Assembly (NCBI RefSeq): GCF_003171675.1 | Contig: NZ_QFZQ01000005.1 | Coordinates: 1-64,000 of the forward strand | Length of the DNA stretch: 64,000 bases | Direction: 5' to 3' | DNA from: Reichenbachiella versicolor | GTDB taxonomy: Bacteria > Bacteroidota > Bacteroidia > Cytophagales > Cyclobacteriaceae | Shown: piece after piece, positions 17,226 through 26,606 of the stretch | How positions within the stretch are numbered: position 1 is the first letter of the stretch | How the letters are laid out: every line of letters begins with the position of its first letter | Notes under the pieces: generated by a model | What the model was told of the DNA's origin: nothing | The model's database searches: none | What the model saw: only the letters and a program-made list of their open reading frames with translations | Translations under genes and position numbers: made by a program

Positions 17226-20138
17226 TTATTCTTTGATGAACTGTGTCACTTTGCTTCCTTGCTTGATGATGTAGATTCCTGTCGATAGTATACTTATATC
17301 TACAGTCTTCTTATCTGACGATAGCAGCACTACTCCTTCTAGACTGAGCACTTGTACTAATTCTCTACTGGTACTATTAATGGTAATGATACCACTAGCT
17401 GGATTTGGATATACTGTAAAGTCTCTTTCTAAACCTTCTCCTACGGATAGAATATCATCTCCTGGGGTATTAGGATCTGGAGTTGAAGGTATTTCTACAA
17501 TCACATTCTGGGTTTGAGAGATTTTATTACCATGATTATCATCAAAAGTCCAGTTGATCTTGACACTTCTCGTGATAGGGAACTCTATATCGTGTGTCAC
17601 GGTGATGTTTGAGCTACAGTCATCCGTGGCTGTAGGGATCACAATACTTGATTCTAATATTTCTGTATCAGAAATGATCTCTGGCAACTCTTCCAAATCA
17701 GGTACTGGATTAGTGACATCATCGAAGGTGATTGATTGAGTGGCTTCAATATAGTTACCATATATATCATCAAAGGTCCAAACAATATCCTTTGTGACTC
17801 CTTCGTTCGCTTCAAAATCGAACTCATATATCTCACCATTTTCCAATATACCTAAGCAAGAATCGTCGATTGTAGGAGACTCTAAACCATGACAATCTAC
17901 CGTTTTGGGAGCAAGAATATGATCATCTGACTGACATGTCCTGACTTGTAGTAAAGTCGTAGGGGGAGTTGAAATATTAGCTATTGATCTAAACTTATGA
18001 ATTTGTTCAAATGAATTATCTGCAGTATTGAACTTGAAAATAATTCCTTTACCAGCAGAGCCCAAACGACGTGTCATACCATATAGCACTCCGTTCTTAT
18101 CTTCTGTCAATCTTTGACCAGGCTCAGCCGCTCCATTTACACCGCCAAAAAAATCGTAAAGCTTGGTATATGTCCCTGTAGCCGTCTCGTAGCTGAATAT
18201 AGTTCCTTCATCTCTACTTCCACCATCACGTGTCGTGCCATACAAAGTACCTTTTCTACTTTTTAGCAATAGTACTGGTGGGATGCCATCATCTGCACTA
18301 AAATCATAGAGTTCGGTTAGTTCACCATCTGCAGGATTATAGCTATATAGTACTTTCTTTTCATCTCCAATGGCAGTTCCATACAAGAGATGATCATCAC
18401 CTTCTACCGGAGCACCGTAACCTTTTACTCCTCCCAGATCAGCGAAGTCAATTAACTTTTTATACGTTCCGCTCAAATCGTAACTAAATAGCACACCCTT
18501 GTCTGATTTTCCGCCATTCAATGTGGTACCATACAGTTTACCATCACTGATCATAGTAAGTGAAGCTGGATTATCTCCATTGACCCCTTTGACGAATTCA
18601 TAAAGAACTGAATAGCTGCTACTATTAATGTTATATTTAAAAATTACGCCTTTATTTTGGACACCTCCTTTACGGGCTACGCCATATAGCAACCCATCAT
18701 CCCCTTCTACTAGAGACTCTTGTGGCGACTCACCCGTCGAAGACTCAAAATCATAAAGTTTCGAATACTCATTGGTAGTTCGGTCTATCTTAAAAATTAC
18801 TCCACCATTATTCCTACCGCCTGATTTGGATAAACCATATATCAAGCCGTCTTTGGCTTGGATTAAATACCCTGTAGGGTACTGCCCAAATGGACTAGAT
18901 AGAGCATGTAATGACTCATATCCAGAACCATTGGGTTCATAGCTGTAAATCATTCCAAACCCAACAGGTCCTCCACCATATGATATTCCATACAACTTAC
19001 CATTGCTCCCCTCTATTAGAGAACCATCAGAGTACCGCGCTTGTTCTGCTAAAAAAGAATGTTCTACCTGAAATCCTGCTCCTAATGGATCATAACTAAA
19101 CAATACTCCTCTATTACTGCCCGTTGCTGCTGCATCATTTCCTCTTAATGTTAAACCATATAGCTTACCATCATTAGCTTGAATCAATGAACCAGTCGGG
19201 AATTCGCCAGTAACTTTTTCATCGAAATGATGAATAACTGTAAGACCAGCAGAACCGGATAAATCATAATTAAACAAAACGCCTTCGCCGCGCGCCCCTC
19301 CAAATCGTGTGGTTCCATATAGCTTTCCGTCGTTGGCTAGTGTTAACGCTCCTTCAGGAGAACGTCCGTCTGTCCGATTAAAGTCATGAAGCTTGGTATA
19401 AGTGTTATTGGTAGTATTAAAGCCAAATAAGACTCCAAGACTGGAACTACCACCACTAGCCGTAGCACCATATAACAGCCCCCCGCTTCCCTCGATTAGA
19501 GAACTCCTTGGATTACTACCGTCATTACCTGTAAGCTCATACAGTTGTGCTACAACTTTAGTATCTGGATCAAAACTAAAAATAGTTGCAGAGCCAGAAG
19601 GAGGTCTTGTAATACCGTATAATTTGCCGTCGCTACCTTCCAACAATGTTCCTGCGGGGTTTGGACTATTAGCCGCATCAAAGTGATGAATCACTTGAAA
19701 GATGTCATCTCCAGTATTGTATGAAAAAATCACTCCATCGTTGTTGGCACCTCCTGTATTTGTTATTCCATACAGTAGACCATCACTAGCTAGAATTAAT
19801 GAGCCTTCTGGATTTTGACCGTCAGCCCCATTGAAACTATGGAGAATTTGGTAATTTGAATTTACTTCACTGTATCCAAAAATTGCCCCTTTATTTGAAA
19901 GACCTCCTTCTGAAGTCATACCAAAGAATATACCGTCTCGTACCTCTACTAAATTTCCTGTTGAGCCTTGACCTTCATTAGGAACATTCAGTATATGTTG
20001 AAAATCCTTGTTGACATCAAGTTTGAATATTGATCCCTGACGAGTACCTACATGAGAAACTCCCCATAGCTCTGTGACCTGAGCACTTAGTCCATGTGTC
20101 AGTATGGCTAAGGCAATAAATAGTAATGTTTTCTTCAT
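17226..20138 (-). CDS. GloVer-repeat secreted protein with T9SS sorting domain (paralogue 2)
   Basis: 970 residues with the same plan as its neighbours: an identical signal peptide, GloVer repeats to about residue 750, HYR-like modules, and a T9SS type A sorting domain with DFTVYPNPASG. It differs in a short linker before the sorting domain (PSTPDPNTPGDD) that paralogues 1 and 3 lack. The repeat core has diverged, while the first ~25 and last ~160 residues stay almost the same in DNA. That pattern suggests gene conversion of the ends or strong constraint on the export signals. The gap to paralogue 1 is 131 bp and contains that gene's leader and this gene's terminator. Confidence 0.9.
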   Translation of the reverse strand: MKKTLLFIALAILTHGLSAQVTELWGVSHVGTRQGSIFKLDVNKDFQHILNVPNEGQGSTGNLVEVRDGIFFGMTSEGGLSNKGAIFGYSEVNSNYQILHSFNGADGQNPEGSLILASDGLLYGITNTGGANNDGVIFSYNTGDDIFQVIHHFDAANSPNPAGTLLEGSDGKLYGITRPPSGSATIFSFDPDTKVVAQLYELTGNDGSNPRSSLIEGSGGLLYGATASGGSSSLGVLFGFNTTNNTYTKLHDFNRTDGRSPEGALTLANDGKLYGTTRFGGARGEGVLFNYDLSGSAGLTVIHHFDEKVTGEFPTGSLIQANDGKLYGLTLRGNDAAATGSNRGVLFSYDPLGAGFQVEHSFLAEQARYSDGSLIEGSNGKLYGISYGGGPVGFGMIYSYEPNGSGYESLHALSSPFGQYPTGYLIQAKDGLIYGLSKSGGRNNGGVIFKIDRTTNEYSKLYDFESSTGESPQESLVEGDDGLLYGVARKGGVQNKGVIFKYNINSSSYSVLYEFVKGVNGDNPASLTMISDGKLYGTTLNGGKSDKGVLFSYDLSGTYKKLIDFADLGGVKGYGAPVEGDDHLLYGTAIGDEKKVLYSYNPADGELTELYDFSADDGIPPVLLLKSRKGTLYGTTRDGGSRDEGTIFSYETATGTYTKLYDFFGGVNGAAEPGQRLTEDKNGVLYGMTRRLGSAGKGIIFKFNTADNSFEQIHKFRSIANISTPPTTLLQVRTCQSDDHILAPKTVDCHGLESPTIDDSCLGILENGEIYEFDFEANEGVTKDIVWTFDDIYGNYIEATQSITFDDVTNPVPDLEELPEIISDTEILESSIVIPTATDDCSSNITVTHDIEFPITRSVKINWTFDDNHGNKISQTQNVIVEIPSTPDPNTPGDDILSVGEGLERDFTVYPNPASGIITINSTSRELVQVLSLEGVVLLSSDKKTVDISILSTGIYIIKQGSKVTQFIKE

Positions 20139-20214
20139 TTAATTAGCTATGATAATTATGTAAAAAAGTGGGATAAATCGGAGGTGGGTGATATCAAGAA
20201 TAATTTTGAACATA

Positions 20215-20244
20215 GGGCTCAAACCAACTTTATGGTCTGAGCCC
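20215..20244 (-). terminator. Stem-loop terminator, third copy
   Basis: GGGCTCA (20215-20221) pairs perfectly with TGAGCCC (20238-20244). Copies 1 and 2 keep the stem only through a G-U pair. The stem is therefore conserved despite base changes, which supports a real RNA hairpin. Confidence 0.6.
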
Positions 20245-20271
20245 TGTCCTTTTATATATGAATTGTTGCGT

Positions 20272-23163
20272 TTATTCTTTGATGAACTGTGTCACTTTAC
20301 TTCCTTGCTTGATAATGTAGATTCCTGTCGATAGTGTACTGATATCTACAGTCTTCTTATCTGACGACAGTAGCACTACTCCTTCTAGGCTGAGCACCTG
20401 TACTAATTCACTACTGGTACTATTAATGGTAATGATACCACTAGCTGGATTTGGATATACTGTAAAGTCGCTTTCTAAATCTTCTCCTACGGATAGTGTA
20501 GAATTGATTACCACATTCTGGGTTTGAGAGATTTTATTACCATGATTATCATCAAAAGTCCAGTTGATCTTGACACTTCTAGTGATAGGAAACTCTATAT
20601 CGTGGGTCACGGTGATGTTTGAGCTACAGTCATCCGTGGCTGTAGGGATCACAATACTTGATTCTAATATTTCTTTGTCAGAAATGATCTCTGGCAACTC
20701 TTCCAAATCAGGTACTGGATTAGTGACATCATCGAAGGTGATTGATTGAGTGGCTTCAATATAGTTACCATATGTATCATCAAAGGTCCAAACAATATCC
20801 TTTGTAACTCCTTCGTTCGCTTCAAAATCCCACCCCTTTTCGATGGTACCTGTTAGTAACCCTAAGCAGTCATCATTAATAGTAGGAGCTTCAAATTGAC
20901 AATCTACGGTTCGCGATATAAGTGTATGATCTTTCGGCTCACAGGTTCTTATTCTTACTAGAGAGGTTCGCGCGTTTCCTTCGTTTATTACAAAATCATG
21001 AATTTTCGTATAAGTACCATCATTTGTATTAAAACTAAACAATACGCCTGCATCCGAAGCTCCCCCCTCTGAGGTCACACCATATAATACTCCATCTTGG
21101 TCTTCTTCCAGACCTGCATAGGAATGCCCTCCAGTGGTTCCGTCAAAGTCATGTAATTTAGTATAGGTGGAGTTTGCAGGCTCATAGCTATAAATAGTAC
21201 CTTTTCCATTACTTCCTCCATTTAAAGTCGTACCATATAATGTACCCTTTCTACTTTTGACTAATGAGTAGGGAGAATCTCCATTAGATGTCCCATTAAA
21301 CTCATAAACACTTACTAGTTCATTGGCTGTAAGATTATAGCTAAATAGCACTCCACCGTCCTGACTTCCTCCACCGATAGTAGTCCCATACAACAGGTTG
21401 TCATCACCTTCAACCAATGGAGCCCTACTACTTTCAGCACCTATATCAAAAAAGTCTGCCAACTTAAGATACCCTGCTCCTCCAAGATCATAACTAAACA
21501 GTATCCCAGCATTTGATTTCCCTCCTTGTGCAGTACTACCATAAAGCTTTCCGTTTTTTCCCATAATTAGTGAGCTTGTTGGGCGTTCTTTATCATCAAA
21601 ATGATGCAGCACAGTGTAATTCCCTTCATTAGTGTTATATTCAAAAATCACACCATAAGAGTTTCTACCTCCCCACCTTGTGACTCCATATAGTAGACCT
21701 TCATCTCCTTCTACTAATGTACCCTGAGGCCTGAATCCGATTCGTGGATTTGAATTACTTCCATCAAAATCATACAGCTTGGAATACTGATTATTGGAGC
21801 GGTCTATACTAAAAATCACTCCACCGTTACTCTTTTCTCCTCCAAATGCAGCGACTCCATAAAATATCCCATCACTGGCCATAGTTAGCCCGGTGAGCCC
21901 TTGTCCGAATGAATTTTTAAGTTTATATAGTGTCGAATAATTAGCAGTACTTGACAAGTCAATACTATATATCCCTCCATAATTAGGGTAACTAGAATCT
22001 CTAGTCCCTATACCATAAAACTTACCATCTTGGGCTTCAATGACATTTGCGGCTATACTATAGACTCTATTTCCTCCACGAGAATAGTTGTACTCTACAT
22101 TGAATCCGGAACCACTAAGATCATAGCTAAATAGAACACCATACCGACTACTTCCTCCAGCTCCTGTCGTACCATATAGTTTTCCATTGGAGGCTTGTAT
22201 CAAAGACCCATTAGGTTCACTTCCATTAGAGCCGTCAAAGTAATGAACTACTGTAAATCCCGAAGTTCCTGATAGGTCATAACTAAATATAACCCCTTCA
22301 TCACTAGTTCCTCCATACCCAGCAACGCCATATAATTTCCCATCATTAGCTTCCATAAGTGCCCCTTGGGGATATTCTCCACCTATATGTCCATCCAAAG
22401 TATTTCCAAAATCATGAACCTTAGAATAAGTATTGTTTGAAGTATTAAAGCTAAAAATCACTCCTGTATTCCCATCACCTCCGTACTGTGTCATTCCATA
22501 TAGCAAACCATTACTTGCTTCTATCAAGGAGCCTTCAAAATCGTTACCATCTTTCCCTGCTAGAGCATACAACTGTTCAAAAGTATTGTCAACTGGATTA
22601 AAACTAAATATAGTCCCATCACCAGATGAACTAGTGAGACCGTATAGCTTCCCATCACTTCCTTCTAGCAAGGATCCTATTGGACTAAGCTCATCTGTTT
22701 CTTTGAAGTGATAAAGTACTGAGTAGATACCTACTTGTGCGTCATAAGAAAATAAAACACCGTTGTCGCTAGTTCCTCCAGTACTGGTGACTCCATAGAA
22801 TAAACCATCTGTAGCTTTGATCAATGAACCTGTAGGGTACTGCCCATCTTGTCCACTAAAGACATGAAGCACTTGATACTTTGAATCTGAAGGTGTATAA
22901 CTAAAAATCACACCTTTATTTAAAGCTCCACCTATTCGGGTCATTCCATAAAACACTCCTGTCTCTCCTTCTATCAGGGAACTTTCTGAATTTTGACCAT
23001 CAGAAGGAACATATGCAACACTTTGAAACTCTTTATTAACGTCTAACTTGAATATTGTCCCTTGAAAGATACTATTAGGAGTGACTCCCCACAGCTCTGT
23101 GACCTGAGCGCTTAGTCCATGTGTCAGTATGGCTAAGGCAATAAATAGTATTGTTTTCTTCAT
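20272..23163 (-). CDS. GloVer-repeat secreted protein with T9SS sorting domain (paralogue 3)
   Basis: 963 residues: signal peptide MKKTILFIALAIL with cleavage before QVTELWG, a long array of GloVer (TIGR03803) repeats, HYR-like modules, and a C-terminal T9SS type A domain (DFTVYPNPASG). It is probably first in the row by transcription direction. The 60-130 bp spacers and the hairpin behind each copy suggest each gene is its own unit. As in the other two, the central repeats differ enough to bind different partners while the export parts are shared. No catalytic motif is visible. The family name describes the repeat, not a function. Confidence 0.9.
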   Translation of the reverse strand: MKKTILFIALAILTHGLSAQVTELWGVTPNSIFQGTIFKLDVNKEFQSVAYVPSDGQNSESSLIEGETGVFYGMTRIGGALNKGVIFSYTPSDSKYQVLHVFSGQDGQYPTGSLIKATDGLFYGVTSTGGTSDNGVLFSYDAQVGIYSVLYHFKETDELSPIGSLLEGSDGKLYGLTSSSGDGTIFSFNPVDNTFEQLYALAGKDGNDFEGSLIEASNGLLYGMTQYGGDGNTGVIFSFNTSNNTYSKVHDFGNTLDGHIGGEYPQGALMEANDGKLYGVAGYGGTSDEGVIFSYDLSGTSGFTVVHYFDGSNGSEPNGSLIQASNGKLYGTTGAGGSSRYGVLFSYDLSGSGFNVEYNYSRGGNRVYSIAANVIEAQDGKFYGIGTRDSSYPNYGGIYSIDLSSTANYSTLYKLKNSFGQGLTGLTMASDGIFYGVAAFGGEKSNGGVIFSIDRSNNQYSKLYDFDGSNSNPRIGFRPQGTLVEGDEGLLYGVTRWGGRNSYGVIFEYNTNEGNYTVLHHFDDKERPTSSLIMGKNGKLYGSTAQGGKSNAGILFSYDLGGAGYLKLADFFDIGAESSRAPLVEGDDNLLYGTTIGGGSQDGGVLFSYNLTANELVSVYEFNGTSNGDSPYSLVKSRKGTLYGTTLNGGSNGKGTIYSYEPANSTYTKLHDFDGTTGGHSYAGLEEDQDGVLYGVTSEGGASDAGVLFSFNTNDGTYTKIHDFVINEGNARTSLVRIRTCEPKDHTLISRTVDCQFEAPTINDDCLGLLTGTIEKGWDFEANEGVTKDIVWTFDDTYGNYIEATQSITFDDVTNPVPDLEELPEIISDKEILESSIVIPTATDDCSSNITVTHDIEFPITRSVKINWTFDDNHGNKISQTQNVVINSTLSVGEDLESDFTVYPNPASGIITINSTSSELVQVLSLEGVVLLSSDKKTVDISTLSTGIYIIKQGSKVTQFIKE

Positions 23164-23306
23164 TTAATTAGTTATGATAATTATGTAAAAAAAGTGGCGG
23201 GATAGACAGGGAGGAAGGCTGATATTTCAAAGAGCTGAATACAACTCTATTTTTGACAAATTATTCATATTCTTTGCTGGATTTAGTGAATTCCAGCTTT
23301 GTAAAA

Positions 23307-23451
23307 GAGGCTGTATCAGTAGTCATAAAACCGGTCATTCTGATTGTAATCAATAAATGCAGGAACGAAGCATTGATCTGATCGCTAAAAACATATACAT
23401 ACCCTTACAGATCACTTCGCACCTATGAATGACTACTTTAGATACAGCCTC
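23307..23451. mobile_element. 145-bp MITE-like element with terminal inverted repeats
   Basis: GAGGCTGTATC (23307-23317) and its exact complement GATACAGCCTC (23441-23451) bound the element. The match continues inward with a 3-bp offset (AGTAGTCAT versus ATGACTACT), and an inner pair (GAACGAAG..GATCTG and CAGATCACTTCGC) makes most of it one long imperfect palindrome. There is no coding capacity. Ends beginning GAGGCTGT are common in Bacteroidota transposons. No clear target duplication is visible. The rest of 23164-23760 shows no gene. Confidence 0.55.
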
Positions 23452-23760
23452 AGGCTCCTTAGATTAAGTTGTTGTTTGTATTCCTTTATCATTTATCTCT
23501 TTCTTTTAGATAATCGGCACTTAAAGAGTATAAAAACTAGCTTTCTCTTAATTGATCGATCAATCGTTACTATCGGCACGAAGCTAGAGTATGGATAAAT
23601 CTCAAAATTGTATATTTCTTACACTTTCGAAAAAAATGAAAAAAATCTGTGGAGGTAGGTAAGGTTCCCTTATTAAAATTGAATTTTATTACAACTGACA
23701 GTCACTGTGATCAATGACCAAGTTGCAATTCGTACTCAAAGACTGATAATGACCTAAACC

Positions 23761-23916
23761 TTACTTATTCAACCTTCGATTAAAATCTTGATAGGACTGA
23801 TTAGGCGATAAAAGATCAATAAAAAACACTAAAACGATCAATACTATTAACAGCAAACCAAGACCTAGCTTGGCTAACACCTTTTTAAAAAAGGTGAAAA
23901 TATTGAGTAATGACAT
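23761..23916 (-). CDS. Small membrane protein (51 residues)
   Basis: The ATG at 23914-23916 opens a 51-codon frame ending in TAA at 23761-23763. It encodes a short amphipathic start (MSLLNIFTFFKKVLAK), one strongly hydrophobic helix over residues 17-36, and a charged tail QDFNRRLNK. It starts 9 bp after the stop codon of the upstream methyltransferase gene, so it is probably co-transcribed with it. I recognise no family. The coding call rests on the coherent topology, a basic residue flank and the operon-like spacing. Confidence 0.55.
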   Translation of the reverse strand: MSLLNIFTFFKKVLAKLGLGLLLIVLIVLVFFIDLLSPNQSYQDFNRRLNK

Positions 23917-23925
23917 ACAGCAAAC

Positions 23926-24699
23926 CTACTTGGTCAGGACACAGAAAAAGTCAAAACCGTCGTTTGTTGACTCATCGACATCATAGTCATCAAGACCTAT
24001 ACTCGTTACCAAATCAGAGTTCTGTTTTTTGAGTATCATCCGATTCATTCGATTCAATATATCATAGGGCATGCGTAACATCCAAGCAGGTAGCCGATGT
24101 TGAAAGTCAAAGAGATCAAATCGAGTAATTCGCTCGACTGACTTCTTATTTCTTTCATAGTACTCCATCACCTTTTCGTTCCCTATTACCCCATAGATCT
24201 CGTAATCTTGAAAGACACTTTGAACTAGTCTTTCTAAGGTCATTCTGGTGTACTCTCTGATGTGCCATGGATTTCTAGTTAGGCTCATGGTGATATTGGG
24301 AGTAGTCAAGAACGCCTTACCTCCTGGTTTCAAAACCCTTCGTATTTCTTCAAGAAAAAGTCTATCATCCTTGATATGTTCTATGACTTGAAAACTGATC
24401 ACTGTATCAAAGGAGTTGCTTTCTATACCATGAAAAGGAGGAACATTCATGCATTTGAAATCTATCTCTTGAAATACTTCAGCTAACCCATCAACGACTT
24501 TAGGGATCTTATCTATGGCAGTATAGCTATCAACATGAGGCCATACGACTTCAAAACCCCTTCCCATACCACAGCCTACCTCGAGCAAATCTCCTTTGAT
24601 AGATGGCAATGATAAATAATAAGCTTTGAGTAATCGATTGTGTAAAGGGTTGTCGGAAACCAATTTACTTGAGGTAATTTCTGTAGTGTAAATAGACAT
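23926..24699 (-). CDS. Class I SAM-dependent methyltransferase
   Basis: 257 residues. The SAM-binding motif I reads LLEVGCGMGRG (about residues 38-48). The acidic residue of motif II is in YTAIDK. Later motifs are FDTVISFQVIEHI and the post-motif LKPGGKAFLTTPN typical of Methyltransf_11 proteins. The C-terminal third (about 170-257) is family-specific and may bind the substrate. The protein is soluble, with no signal peptide. The substrate is unknown; close relatives sit in lipid, quinone or glycan modification. The following 51-residue membrane protein is likely in the same transcript. Confidence 0.85.
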   Translation of the reverse strand: MSIYTTEITSSKLVSDNPLHNRLLKAYYLSLPSIKGDLLEVGCGMGRGFEVVWPHVDSYTAIDKIPKVVDGLAEVFQEIDFKCMNVPPFHGIESNSFDTVISFQVIEHIKDDRLFLEEIRRVLKPGGKAFLTTPNITMSLTRNPWHIREYTRMTLERLVQSVFQDYEIYGVIGNEKVMEYYERNKKSVERITRFDLFDFQHRLPAWMLRMPYDILNRMNRMILKKQNSDLVTSIGLDDYDVDESTNDGFDFFCVLTK

Positions 24700-24869
24700 A
24701 GTGCTTAGATGTTTCAGTCATAAGACATAGAAATCACCAAAACGTTGTAAAAGCCTTAATAAATAACACCATTTATTCTCTTTTTGAAAAATAAAGACTC
24801 AAGAAGGGAAAGTCAAATTGACCAAATAGATCCTTTAAATCTGATAAGAAGCTAGACAGGCATAAAAAG

Positions 24870-24901
24870 AAAAAACCTCAGCTCGATGAACTGAGGTTTT
24901 T
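24870..24901 (-). terminator. Intrinsic terminator after tRNA-Ser
   Basis: CCTCAG and CTGAGG form a stem with a 9-nt loop, flanked by A and T runs on both sides, so it can work in both directions. It lies immediately behind the tRNA 3' end. Confidence 0.85.
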
Positions 24902-24902
24902 G

Positions 24903-24987
24903 CAGAGAAGGAGGGATTCGAACCCCCGGTACCTTGCGGTACGCCGGTTTTCAAGACCGGTACATTCGACCACTCTGTCACTTCTCT
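24903..24987 (-). tRNA. tRNA-Ser (anticodon UGA)
   Basis: 85 nt on the minus strand. The acceptor arms AGAGAAG and CTTCTCT pair fully and the discriminator is G. The anticodon loop CTTGAAA, between CCGGT and ACCGG arms, gives anticodon UGA (24951-24953). A long variable arm (GTACC..GGTAC) is as expected for tRNA-Ser. The T arm GGGGGTTCGAATCCC is standard. CCA is not encoded. Confidence 0.97.
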
Positions 24988-25021
24988 GGGTCTATGCGTT
25001 CCATCTTTTCGAATGGGAGTG

Positions 25022-25052
25022 CAAATGTAGATTTAAATTCTTTTTAAGCAAA
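25022..25052 (-). promoter_or_regulatory. Promoter of tRNA-Ser
   Basis: On the minus strand TTTG (25049-25052), 19 bp, then TACATTTG (25022-25029). This is a full match to the Bacteroidota TTTG-N19-TAnnTTTG consensus, 35 bp upstream of the tRNA. Confidence 0.75.
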
Positions 25053-25068
25053 TAGGATAAGAAAAAAA

Positions 25069-26031
25069 TTAATCAAAAATTGAAGTTGTATGTTCAATTT
25101 TATTAGAATGAATTGACCGTGAGACACTTGCATTATATTCAAATCCCAACAATAAAATATACGCTAGCAAATACAACCAAATCATCAATGCGATCATGAT
25201 CCCAATAGATCCATAAAACTTATGATACCCTGCGAAGTTGTTGATGTATACAGAAAAACCATAGGACACCACACCTATTGCTATTGCAGAAAAAATGGCT
25301 CCTGATGAGAAAAATGTCCACCTATCATGAATAGCAGGGGCAAAATAATATACGGATGAAACTGCCACGAGTAGCGAAAGACCAATGATCGAATACTTCA
25401 CAAAGAACAACAGATAAATAATAAAGTCATCTGTCACATGAGCTGCATTCTGTAAGTAATCCAAAAAGGTCTTACCAATGACCAAAAGAAATATAGAAAA
25501 GAACAAGACAGAAGACATCATCAAAGTCAATCCTGCTGAGATCATCCGAGTCTTGACAACACTCCGCTTTTCATCTTGCTTGAAAATACTATTAAAGGCT
25601 TTCATCAAGCCGTGCATACCATTCGTTGATAGCGCCATCGCCAAGATCGCACCAAAAGAAAGCAGTCCCTGACGCTTAATCTGAATGATATCTAGTATAG
25701 TTCCTTCTACAGACTCATACATCGTAGAAGGCATCACACTTGCTACCATACTCAGGATACTGTCATTGCTCACATGAGGAAAAACCTGATGGATATAAGG
25801 TATCAGTGTAAATATGAAAATAATACTAGGGAAAATTGCTAATGTAAAACTAAAGGCTACTCCACTGGCCTTTATAGCCAAATCGTTGTTGGTGACATTA
25901 TCCAAAAATGTCACTATCGTACTATATAAATTGGTACGGTGCTTATTCAGTTTTCGCTTTTGCAGCTTTCGGATGAAACGTGCGTACCATCTGAAATACA
26001 TTAGTTTATTATGTATTCTTCGCCTAATCAT
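25069..26031 (-). CDS. YihY/virulence factor BrkB family membrane protein
   Basis: 320 residues with a basic cytoplasmic N-terminus (RRRIHNK..RFIRKLQKRKL) and about six membrane helices between residues 55 and 305. Family-typical stretches are IKASGVAFSFTLAIFPSIIF near the first helix and YGSIGIMIALMIWLYLLAYI near the last. YihY/BrkB proteins are inner-membrane proteins of uncertain function; older names that call them ribonuclease BN are wrong. The gene overlaps the upstream thioesterase gene by 4 bp (ATGA), which indicates translational coupling. Confidence 0.9.
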   Translation of the reverse strand: MIRRRIHNKLMYFRWYARFIRKLQKRKLNKHRTNLYSTIVTFLDNVTNNDLAIKASGVAFSFTLAIFPSIIFIFTLIPYIHQVFPHVSNDSILSMVASVMPSTMYESVEGTILDIIQIKRQGLLSFGAILAMALSTNGMHGLMKAFNSIFKQDEKRSVVKTRMISAGLTLMMSSVLFFSIFLLVIGKTFLDYLQNAAHVTDDFIIYLLFFVKYSIIGLSLLVAVSSVYYFAPAIHDRWTFFSSGAIFSAIAIGVVSYGFSVYINNFAGYHKFYGSIGIMIALMIWLYLLAYILLLGFEYNASVSRSIHSNKIEHTTSIFD

Positions 26032-26435
26032 TGATAATACGCTATAAGAATATCATGCAATACATCTGGCATTTTACACGGCTTACCAGTCTTGGTATTT
26101 ACAAACACCAAAGTAGTTTCACCTATATTAATGAGGTCTCCCGCTTCATTGAATACTTCGTATTTAAAGATTATTCTGACATCTGGCATCTTAGGAATTG
26201 TGACCTTAATGGTCAACAAATCATCATACTTTCCAGGTTTGATATACTTCGATTTGTTTTCTAAAACGGGCAGCATCACACCGTTCTCCTCCATTTTTTT
26301 ATACGAATACCCAAGATCTCTTAAAGTCTCTATTCTAGCAACTTCATAATAGGTAGCGTAGTTACCATAGTAGACATACCCCATCTGGTCCGTCTCAGCA
26401 TATCTTACTCGTACAGTGGTCTCTGATGTAAACAC
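26028..26435 (-). CDS. Acyl-CoA thioesterase, hotdog fold (YbgC-like)
   Basis: 135 residues, the usual length of a single-domain 4HBT thioesterase. The N-terminal VRYAETDQMGYVYYGNY contains the Asp catalytic residue of the YbgC/FadM type and the Y/H-x-x-Y pattern. Next comes the helix YYEVARIETLRDLGYSYK. These enzymes cleave acyl-CoA (or acyl-ACP) in the cytosol. It heads a two-gene operon with the YihY-family gene, with which it shares a 4-bp overlap. The substrate chain length cannot be inferred. Confidence 0.88.
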   Translation of the reverse strand: MFTSETTVRVRYAETDQMGYVYYGNYATYYEVARIETLRDLGYSYKKMEENGVMLPVLENKSKYIKPGKYDDLLTIKVTIPKMPDVRIIFKYEVFNEAGDLINIGETTLVFVNTKTGKPCKMPDVLHDILIAYYQ

Positions 26436-26579
26436 GGGTGTTTTTTACTTTTTTGGTGCAATCTAATTAGAAATAGAAATATTCAGAGATCAATTAGGTA
26501 CACCAACTATAACTTTCGACTAAAATTTCGTTAATTATAAAAAGCAGTTTTTTGGTCACTGATTTTTAGGCAAAAGACG

Positions 26580-26587
26580 TAGGTTTG
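26580..26587 (+). promoter_or_regulatory. Possible -7 element of the SirB1-like gene
   Basis: TAGGTTTG matches TAnnTTTG, 20 bp upstream of the ATG at 26607. The nearest upstream TTTG (26551-26554) is 25 bp away rather than 19-21, so the match is partial. Confidence 0.35.
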
Positions 26588-26606
26588 AAGATGGAGAATA
26601 GCAGTA

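Noticed and set aside
14528-20749. Three near-identical 61-codon plus-strand frames (14528, 17554, 20564) inside the GloVer genes
   Set aside because: They lie opposite the conserved C-terminal coding region of each paralogue, so their identity follows from that of the minus-strand genes.
24903-24987. tRNA-Ser as an integration site for a mobile island
   Set aside because: No repeat of the tRNA 3' end, no integrase and no foreign gene block is seen on either side; neighbours are ordinary.
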